Below are positions 58,571 to 64,000 of a stretch of 64,000 bases of DNA, piece after piece. The translations under genes and the position numbers were made by a program. The stretch's first letter is position 1. Each line of letters starts with the position of its first letter. The DNA comes from Betaproteobacteria bacterium (GTDB taxonomy: Bacteria; Pseudomonadota; Gammaproteobacteria; Burkholderiales; SG8-41), in assembly GCA_016192825.1 (NCBI GenBank), contig JACPTK010000050.1, forward strand, positions 1 through 64,000. Direction: 5' to 3'. The notes under the pieces are model-generated. The model worked only from the letters and a program-made list of their open reading frames with translations, had not been told where the DNA came from and made no database searches.

Positions 58571-59693
58571 TGGAGACCTCCACCATCATCCCCGGGCGCA
58601 GCGCCGGCTCCTTGTCGGCGAGACGGATGCGCACCGGCAGGCGCTGCGTGATCTTGGTGAAGTTGCCGCTCGGATTGGGATCGGGCAGGAGCGCGAACTT
58701 GCTGGTCGCCGTCTGCCCGATCCGGAAGATCTCCCCCGCAAAGACCTTCCCGGGGTAGGCGTCGACGCGGACCTCCGCCTTCATGCCCGGCTTGAGCATC
58801 CGCACCTCGGTCTCCCGCACGTTCGCCTCGACCCAGATCTTGTCCGGGTCGTGGAACATGAGAATGCGCTGCCCGGGAGACACGTGTTCCCCCTGGCGCG
58901 CGAAGGTCATGACGACGCGGCCGTCGGTCGGGGCCGAGATGGTGCGGTCGGCGATGTCGGCGTCGCGCCGGCGGATTTCGGCGCGGATCTCGTCCGCCTG
59001 GTGTCCGAGCACGATCAGCTGCCGCGCGATCACCTGGAGCTGGCGGCGGCTGCCGCCGGCGGAGGAAAGCGTGCCGCGCGCGGCCGCCACCTCGGATTGC
59101 GCCTTGCGGTGGTTCTCGCGCACCTGCTCGTAGGTGGTGCGCGCGCGCTCCATCGCCTGCGGCGAAAGCCACTTGGCCTCGGCCAGCTCCTTCGCCCGCT
59201 GATAGTCGTCGAGCGCCTGCCTGGCCTGCGCGGCGAGCGATGCGACCTCCGCCTGCGCCGCGGCGAGGCGGTTGGTCTCGCTTTCGTACTTGCCGAGCGT
59301 TTCCTGGTCGACCTGGCCGATCTGCGCCTGCGTCGCCGCGGATTGGCTTTCGAGCGCCTTGAGCCTGGCGACGAGGACTTCGCGCTGCAGCGCCATGTCG
59401 CGGGCATCGATCCGGGCGAGCAGCTGTCCTTTCTTCGCGCGGTCGCCCTCGATCACGGGGAGGTCCGTGATCCATCCCGAAACGCGGCTCGAGATCGAGA
59501 CGACCTCGCCGTCAATGCGCGCGTCGTCCAGGTAGACGTGAGTCCACCGGTAGTACGCCCAGTGCGCGCCCCACGCGGCGAGCAACAGGGCGGCCGCTCC
59601 GAGCAGCCAGCTCTTCCCGTGCACGGGGAAACGCACGCGGGCGCGCGCCGGCGCGCGATCGGCGCGAGAGGAACGAGGCTCGTTCGTTGCCAT
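58551..59693 (-). CDS. HlyD/EmrA-type periplasmic adaptor
   Basis: A 380-residue membrane-fusion protein. A single transmembrane segment (SWLLGAAALLLAAWGAHWAY) near residues 28-47 leaves a short cytoplasmic N-terminus. DARIDGEVVSISSRVSGWIT is the lipoyl-like half, then a long coiled-coil hairpin (about residues 115-230) and SAPTDGRVVMTFARQGEHVS the second lipoyl half. It should connect the transporter at 57008 to an outer-membrane channel, which is not encoded nearby. Confidence 0.88.
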   Translation of the reverse strand: MATNEPRSSRADRAPARARVRFPVHGKSWLLGAAALLLAAWGAHWAYYRWTHVYLDDARIDGEVVSISSRVSGWITDLPVIEGDRAKKGQLLARIDARDMALQREVLVARLKALESQSAATQAQIGQVDQETLGKYESETNRLAAAQAEVASLAAQARQALDDYQRAKELAEAKWLSPQAMERARTTYEQVRENHRKAQSEVAAARGTLSSAGGSRRQLQVIARQLIVLGHQADEIRAEIRRRDADIADRTISAPTDGRVVMTFARQGEHVSPGQRILMFHDPDKIWVEANVRETEVRMLKPGMKAEVRVDAYPGKVFAGEIFRIGQTATSKFALLPDPNPSGNFTKITQRLPVRIRLADKEPALRPGMMVEVSIAHRND

Positions 59694-59753
59694 GGAACGA
59701 CGCTACTCCGCAGGGGGCTGGGCGGGCGGCCCGGCCGGAAACGATGACCAGTC

Positions 59754-59792
59754 TAGCAGCCTGTCGGACTTTGATGGTCCGACAAACTCCTA
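59754..59792. repeat. Single TAG hairpin with mismatched arms (39 bp)
   Basis: The left arm is TAGCAGCCTGTCGGAC (type 2), the loop is TTTGATG, and the right arm is GTCCGACAAACTCCTA (type 1). It is identical to the hairpin at 61472 except for the last arm, so it is a recombinant of the two arm types. Both ends are in CTAG. The pairing is interrupted where the arms differ. The rest of the 59694-59998 gap holds no gene. Confidence 0.85.
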
Positions 59793-59998
59793 GGGCACCC
59801 GCCACGCAGCATGCGAGGACGATTCCAATATGTGGCCCTCAACGATTAATAGCAATGAAGATCCACTCGCCGCGACACTTGCGTTAGATCAAGGCGTCGT
59901 GCGCCCCCGGGAGTAGTCTGCGAATCGCGAGCCATGCGGATCGAGACGGCATCCGCGTTGCGGGCCGGTTCGGGCGGGGTCTTCCGGGAGACGACGCG

Positions 59999-61474
59999 AT
60001 GAGCCTCAGGGTGCAAAAGCAGAAGAGGAAGGTGCAGACCGATGTCCTGGTGGTCGGTGGCGGCACGGCGGGTTTCGTCGCCGCGGTCGCGGCCGCAAGG
60101 AACGGCGCCAGGGTGATTCTCGTCGAAAAACGCGACCACCTGGGCGGCACCCACTCCGGGGGCATGGTCATGATGATCCGCTCGATGCGGCACATGAGAG
60201 CACCCAAGGGCCCGGACGACAAGAAAGTGATGATCGCGGGCTATGAAAGCTCGTTTGACGACCAGCAGGTCGTTTTCTCGATTGCGCAGGAGTACATAGA
60301 CCGGATGCTGGAAGCCGGTTCGGCGTGGGGCGCGAAGGGCCAGGCCACCGCCCGGCAGCTCTTCGATCCCGAGATCGCGAAATGGATGATCGAACGCATG
60401 GTTCTGGAAGCCGGCGTCGACGTGTGGATGTATTCGCACTCGACCGACGTGCTGATGGCCGGCCACGCGGTCAACGGCGTGGTGATCGAGAGCATGCTGG
60501 ACCGGAGCGAGATCACCGCCAAGGTCACCATCGACACCACGGGGGACGGGGAAGTGTGCGCGGCCGCCGGCGCCCGCTTCGAACAGGGCGATCCGGAGAC
60601 CGGTTACGGGCAGCCGCTGACGCTGTACTTCGTCATCGGCGGCGTAAACCTGGAAAAGACGCTGGACTACATCAGGAACAATCCGGCTGAATTCGGCCCG
60701 GACTACGTCGCGGCCGTCGATCGCCTGCGCCGGGAAGGCAAGCCTTTTACGGTGCTTCCCTTCAAGGCCAGGATCAAGGAGGCGCTGCGGAAGGGGGACT
60801 ATCCGATACCGCACGGCATCGAGAAGGTCGATCCGGAAACCCTGACCTATATGGCGCGGCCGATGTTCCGCAACGGCAAGTTCCGCTACGACCTGCTTTC
60901 CCACAACCTGGACATGGCCTACAACGTCGATGCGACGGACCGGAAGCAGCTCACGGAAGCCACCATGGCCATGCGGGACGTGGCGGTGAGAATGGCCGCT
61001 TTCTATCGCAAGTATGTCCCCGGCTACGAGGATTCCTACCTGGTCCACACGGCACAAGCGGTGGGCGTGCGCGACTCCCGGCGCATCGTCGGCGATTACA
61101 CCCTTACCCGGGAGGACGTTCTTGCGGGACGAACTTTCGATGACGGGATCGGACGCTACGGCAGCGTCGTGGACGTGCACGACAAGGACGGCAAGCAATC
61201 GCTGATGCTGGCCGAGGTCGGCGGCGCGGGGTGGTTCCACGTGCCGTATCGCGTGCTGCTTCCCGCGGGGATCAAGAACCTCCTCGTGGCGGGCCGATGC
61301 CTATCGGCGGATTACGTCGCCCAGGGCTGCACGCGTTCACAGGCGGCTTGCATGATGACCGGGCAGGCCACGGGGACGGCAGCCGCCCTGGCGATACGGG
61401 CGGGCGTGGAACCTCGGGCAGTGAACATCGAGGAGCTGCAGAAGACGCTGATCGCGCAGAACCAGATCATCTAG
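59999..61474 (+). CDS. FAD-dependent oxidoreductase (FAD_oxidored family)
   Basis: A 491-residue flavoprotein. The nucleotide site is DVLVVGGGTAGFVAAVAAAR, then RDHLGGTHSGGMVMMI and TIDTTGDGEVCAAAGARFEQ. Near the end are NLLVAGRCLSADYVAQGCTR and QATGTAAALAIRAGVEPRAV, all typical of this family of dehydrogenases of unknown substrate. There is no signal peptide. Its stop TAG is the first three bases of the palindrome at 61472, so the natural C-terminus may have been truncated by the repeat. Confidence 0.8.
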   Translation: MSLRVQKQKRKVQTDVLVVGGGTAGFVAAVAAARNGARVILVEKRDHLGGTHSGGMVMMIRSMRHMRAPKGPDDKKVMIAGYESSFDDQQVVFSIAQEYIDRMLEAGSAWGAKGQATARQLFDPEIAKWMIERMVLEAGVDVWMYSHSTDVLMAGHAVNGVVIESMLDRSEITAKVTIDTTGDGEVCAAAGARFEQGDPETGYGQPLTLYFVIGGVNLEKTLDYIRNNPAEFGPDYVAAVDRLRREGKPFTVLPFKARIKEALRKGDYPIPHGIEKVDPETLTYMARPMFRNGKFRYDLLSHNLDMAYNVDATDRKQLTEATMAMRDVAVRMAAFYRKYVPGYEDSYLVHTAQAVGVRDSRRIVGDYTLTREDVLAGRTFDDGIGRYGSVVDVHDKDGKQSLMLAEVGGAGWFHVPYRVLLPAGIKNLLVAGRCLSADYVAQGCTRSQAACMMTGQATGTAAALAIRAGVEPRAVNIEELQKTLIAQNQII

Positions 61475-61510
61475 CAGCCTGTCGGACTTTGATGGTCCGA
61501 CAGGCTGCTA
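61472..61510. repeat. Perfect single TAG hairpin between convergent genes (39 bp)
   Basis: TAGCAGCCTGTCGGAC - TTTGATG - GTCCGACAGGCTGCTA, a perfect 16-bp stem. Its first three bases are the stop codon of the plus-strand gene and its last three, read in reverse, are the stop codon of the minus-strand gene. The stem can also serve as a terminator for both. Confidence 0.9.
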
Positions 61511-61819
61511 GCGGCGCTCGAACGGCCTCAAGGCGTCGAGGTTGATCGGAACGCCGTCGCAGGTTTCGTGGTAGCGCTGGAGGCAGCCCTGCCCGCAGCC
61601 CGCTTTTTCCGGCCACAACAGGCAGTAATGCACCAGCGGCACGGGCTCGCCGTCGTCGCGCGACGAAACCTGCAACACGCCGACCTGGGTGATCGCCCCG
61701 GTGTTGGGACACCGCATCAAGCTGTATTTCGAGACCTGCGCGATCAGCCGCAACACGTAGAACGCGACTGCCGCCAGGACGGCGCCCGTCGCCACCCATT
61801 CCAGCGTCACCATGTCCAT
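61508..61819 (-). CDS. Small Cys-rich membrane-anchored protein
   Basis: A 103-residue protein with one N-terminal transmembrane segment (residues 5-28, LEWVATGAVLAAVAFYVLRL). It has a soluble part with five Cys (MRCPNTGAI, YCLLWPEKAGCGQGCLQRYH, TCDG), suggesting a metal or Fe-S site or disulfides. Family not recognised. The stop is provided by the palindrome at 61472. An FNR-type box lies 69 bases upstream of the start, which fits a redox- or oxygen-related role. Confidence 0.6.
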   Translation of the reverse strand: MDMVTLEWVATGAVLAAVAFYVLRLIAQVSKYSLMRCPNTGAITQVGVLQVSSRDDGEPVPLVHYCLLWPEKAGCGQGCLQRYHETCDGVPINLDALRPFERR

Positions 61820-61887
61820 GATCGGGACCCTCCCAGGAAAGATTTTGCTTCAGAGGCACACTTTGCACCCCGGCATAGGGTGGGGTT

Positions 61888-61901
61888 TTGAGCTAGATCA
61901 A
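61888..61901. promoter_or_regulatory. FNR/ANR-type box before the Cys-rich membrane protein
   Basis: TTGAGCTAGATCAA has one mismatch to TTGAT-N4-ATCAA. It is 69 bases upstream of the ATG at 61819 on the minus strand, a plausible activator position. A Cys-rich protein is a sensible FNR target. Confidence 0.5.
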
Positions 61902-61973
61902 CAACCGGCGGCCCTGCTTGAAATAACCTGTTTTTCAGAGGCTTGGCCCCGAACATGACACGGGCTCAGACCC

Positions 61974-62048
61974 TAGCAGCCTGTCGGACTTGAAGCTCTG
62001 ACAGGCTGCTAAATGCAAAACCGCCCGCAGAAGTCCGACACACTCCTA
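61974..62048 (-). repeat. Compact TAG-hairpin element (75 bp), reverse copy
   Basis: In reverse complement it is the same as 36212-36286 apart from one base. It begins TAGCAGCCTGTCGGACTTGA and ends CACACTCCTA. The rest of the gap 61820-62330 holds a TATCACCTATCACCTATCAC tandem at about 62083-62115 and no gene. Confidence 0.85.
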
Positions 62049-62330
62049 GGACAACTGCCCTGAACAGCGTGAATCGTGATATCACCTATCACCTATCACC
62101 CATCACCCATCACGGATTCTCAAGGTCCTCATAGTCAACTGCCAGCTGACGGTTTCGGGTCGGTCACGATTCCGCCGAGCGGTGCTTCAGGTTCTGCGAG
62201 CGGCTCTGCGGCGACCTCGCGGCTCGCTCCCCGCCGGCCGCCGATTTCTTCACACGTTCCCCACAAACGCGCCACACTTCGCGTTGTATACTCGCGGCGA
62301 CTCGCAGGACGAAGATGGGAAAGGAATGCA

Positions 62331-62630
62331 ATGACTTTTTTTGTCGAGGGATTGAGCCGGCACCACGAGCCGGAGACGCAGGTGCGCCGCATCGGGGAAT
62401 ACCAGACTGTTGCCGAGGCGATCGCCGTGGCGCAACGCACGGTCGATGAGTTCCTGCGCCGGGAGCGCAAGCCGGGGATGGATGCCAAAGCGCTGTTTTC
62501 CCACTACCAGGCCCACGGCGAGTATCCGTTCATCTTCCGGGACGACGACAAGACCATCAACGTGCCCGGCTTCAACCACGCCCACTACGCCATGATCCGC
62601 GCCGCGGAACTCTGCGGCGGTAAGAAGTAG
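62331..62630 (+). CDS. Conserved-looking small protein of unknown function
   Basis: A 99-residue hydrophilic protein: MTFFVEGLSRHHEPETQVRR, IGEYQTVAEAIAVAQRTVDE, then FSHYQAHGEYPFIFRDDDKT. No membrane segment or known motif. AAAGGAATGCA precedes the ATG at 62331, and the upstream open frame crosses the repeat array and is not protein-like. The sharp composition and clean start argue for a real gene. TTGTATAC at 62283-62290 may be a regulator half-site related to the one at 62753. Confidence 0.6.
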   Translation: MTFFVEGLSRHHEPETQVRRIGEYQTVAEAIAVAQRTVDEFLRRERKPGMDAKALFSHYQAHGEYPFIFRDDDKTINVPGFNHAHYAMIRAAELCGGKK

Positions 62631-62752
62631 CCACCCCCGCGCCAGGGCGCCGCCGGGCGCCATCGATTCCTGTCGCGTGAGGCGCTAAGCAGCGCCCCCG
62701 TGTTCCTCGCCTTTCGCCCGTTGTTCGGTGCGGCTGGACAGCCGGGATGCAT

Positions 62753-62762
62753 GTGTATACAC
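62753..62762. promoter_or_regulatory. Candidate operator GTGTATACAC
   Basis: A perfect 10-bp palindrome 45 bases upstream of the GntR gene, followed by an AT-rich TAGAATACAATTACC stretch that could be the promoter. GntR/FadR-type regulators often bind (T)GTATAC-like palindromes and control their own genes, so autoregulation is likely. Confidence 0.5.
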
Positions 62763-62806
62763 TAGAATACAATTACCTACGATACGCCGCGGCCCGCCCG
62801 AACCCC

Positions 62807-63514
62807 ATGTCCGCCCGTCCCGCAGCCGCCGCAAGACGCCCCGCCGCCGCACCGGGAACGGGGCGCGTGCGTCACGGCGCGCGCAGCGAGCACGTCTACC
62901 GGCGCCTGCGCGACGCGATACACGAAGGGCGATTCAAGTCCGGCCATCGCGTGATGGAAAACGAGGTGGCCGACTGGCTCAAGGTGAGCCGCACGCCGGT
63001 GCGCGACGCAATCCGGCGGCTCGAGGCCGAAGGCATGCTGGAGCACGCGCCGCGCAACGGTCTGGTGGTGGCCCGGCTCGACCGCCAGGCGGTGATGGAG
63101 CTCTACGTCATGCGCGAGACGCTGGAGGGCACCGCGGCGCGCCTGTGCGCGCGGCACGCCTCGGACATGGAGCTCCTCGACCTCGCCGAGCTGGTCGAGC
63201 GCGAGCGGCAGATCCAGGGCGATCCCGAGGCGGTGGCGCGCCACAACCGGCGCTTCCACGAGGCGATCCATCGCGGCGCGCACAACCGCTACCTGGAGAA
63301 GAGTCTCGCCGCGGTCAACGATTCGATGTGGCTGCTGGGCAAGTCGCTCATGCTTCTGCCGCATCGCGCGCAGGCGGCGCTGGACGAGCACGCCCGGATC
63401 GTCGAGGCCATCCACCGCCGCGATCCCGACGCGGCGGAAGAGGCCGCCCGCCGGCACGTGCGCACCGCGCAGCGCGAGCGCCTGAAGCGGCTGTTCCCGG
63501 AATCCGATTCGTGA
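62807..63514 (+). CDS. GntR-family (FadR subfamily, FCD domain) regulator
   Basis: A 235-residue regulator. Winged helix: HVYRRLRDAIHEGRFKSGHR, VADWLKVSRTPVRDAIRRLE and AEGMLEHAPRNGLVVAR. FCD effector domain: YVMRETLEGTAARLCARHA through FHEAIHRGAHNRYLEKSL, with metal-ligand-type His and Asp residues. Such proteins bind small carboxylates. ATG 62807 is preferred since upstream codons cross the palindrome. It lies 33 bases before the enolase-superfamily gene and almost certainly controls it. Confidence 0.85.
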   Translation: MSARPAAAARRPAAAPGTGRVRHGARSEHVYRRLRDAIHEGRFKSGHRVMENEVADWLKVSRTPVRDAIRRLEAEGMLEHAPRNGLVVARLDRQAVMELYVMRETLEGTAARLCARHASDMELLDLAELVERERQIQGDPEAVARHNRRFHEAIHRGAHNRYLEKSLAAVNDSMWLLGKSLMLLPHRAQAALDEHARIVEAIHRRDPDAAEEAARRHVRTAQRERLKRLFPESDS

Positions 63515-63547
63515 TCCCCGCCGCGCCCGCCCGGAGAAGGCCCCGTC

Positions 63548-64000
63548 ATGGCCATTGATTGCATCGAAGTGCTGGTCACCGACCTGACGGTGCGGGTGCG
63601 GCGCGAGGTCTCGAGCGGCGCGTACGACACCGGCCCTTCGGGCACGCTGCTCGGCAAGCCGGTGCTGGTGAAGATCCACGCCGACGGCGTGATCGGCTAC
63701 GGCCAGATCCGGCCGATCAGCCCGGGGCACTTCATGCCCGACACGGTGCACAGCATGGTCGGCGCGATCGCGGAGGTCTACGGGCCGCGGCTGATCGGGA
63801 AGGACCTCCTCGACCTCGAGTCCGCGCACGCGATGTTCGACCAGGCCCTGCCCGCGAACATGAACGCGCGCGCGGCGCTCGATCACGCGCTGCACGACGC
63901 GGCCGGCAAGGCGCTGCAGCTTCCCGCGTACCGGCTGCTCGGCGGGCGCTGCCAGCAGCGGATCCCGCTCGAGTGGTCGGTCAGCATGGCGGCCGACGCC
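63548..64000 (+). CDS. Enolase-superfamily dehydratase, 5' part (cut by window edge)
   Basis: The first 151 residues of a protein clearly paralogous to the one at 3450: GAYDTGPSGTLLGKPVLVKI, GQIRPISPGHF, AALDHALHDAAGKALQLPAY and RLLGGRCQQRIPLEWSVSMA align without gaps, with more than half of residues the same by eye. The active-site half lies beyond the window. Located just after a GntR gene, it is probably the first structural gene of a second acid-sugar-type operon. Confidence 0.85.
   Translation, partial: MAIDCIEVLVTDLTVRVRREVSSGAYDTGPSGTLLGKPVLVKIHADGVIGYGQIRPISPGHFMPDTVHSMVGAIAEVYGPRLIGKDLLDLESAHAMFDQALPANMNARAALDHALHDAAGKALQLPAYRLLGGRCQQRIPLEWSVSMAADA

Noticed and set aside
57149-58651. 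A 500-residue plus-strand open frame opposite the MFS transporter
   Set aside because: The minus strand encodes a 14-helix transporter with family motifs. The plus frame is Arg/His/Gln-rich and has no domain.

Overview
The window is GC-rich bacterial chromosome. It most resembles a betaproteobacterium of the Burkholderiales type, possibly assembled from a metagenome. The reasons are 13 apparently intact Bug-type (TctC-like) periplasmic solute receptors, an E. coli-type gshA, a second-copy style infA, and the many catabolic enzymes (CoA ligase, glutaryl-CoA-type dehydrogenase, amidohydrolases, MmgE/PrpD proteins) that usually accompany such receptors. No TctA/TctB membrane components are present, so every receptor here is an orphan.

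Layout. 306-10222 is one long plus-strand operon: TPP enzyme, ketopantoate-reductase-like protein, an internally deleted amidohydrolase, an enolase-superfamily dehydratase, a Bug receptor, a metallo-beta-lactamase-fold hydrolase, two DapA-like aldolases flanking an NAD-epimerase, and a second receptor. It closes with a clear terminator and looks like a sugar-acid or oxo-acid pathway. 10.3-18.4 kb holds gene remnants, a gcdH-like/GST/Bug group and a minus-strand operon (CoA ligase, amidohydrolase, Bug, carboxymuconolactone-decarboxylase-like). 18.4-19.8 kb is insertion-sequence debris. 19.8-32 kb carries an MFS transporter, a TPP enzyme with Bug and SDR, TrpB2, a tRNA-Pro-like gene, and a Bug/hydrolase pair. 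It also carries a three-gene unit (29424-32029) whose middle gene is a UGSC-type selenoprotein read through an in-frame TGA at 30791. 32-45 kb is a run of receptor/enzyme pairs (PrpD, FAD oxidoreductase, amidohydrolases). 45-64 kb is more housekeeping in character: alcohol dehydrogenase, RNase D-like exonuclease, HD phosphohydrolase, Fe-S oxidoreductase, adenosine-specific kinase family, infA, gshA and an EmrAB-like efflux pair. It ends with a GntR regulator and the start of a paralogue of the enolase-superfamily gene at 3450.

Two window-wide patterns cut across this. First, a family of hairpin repeats occurs at 12 loci from 18.9 kb onward. Its arms begin TAGGAG or TAGCAG and share TGTCGG, and copies range from a single 39-bp palindrome to two-hairpin units of about 209 bp with a GCAAAACCGCC/GGCGGTTTTGC inner inverted repeat. 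Copies lie at CTAG-like sites against gene ends and sometimes provide the stop codons. Second, many genes have collapsed by deletion, leaving both ends or fusing two genes (3104, 10603, 18134, 19183, 41093, 54961), which suggests active turnover of accessory catabolic genes.

Functions are judged from motifs and family resemblance read by eye. No database search was run.
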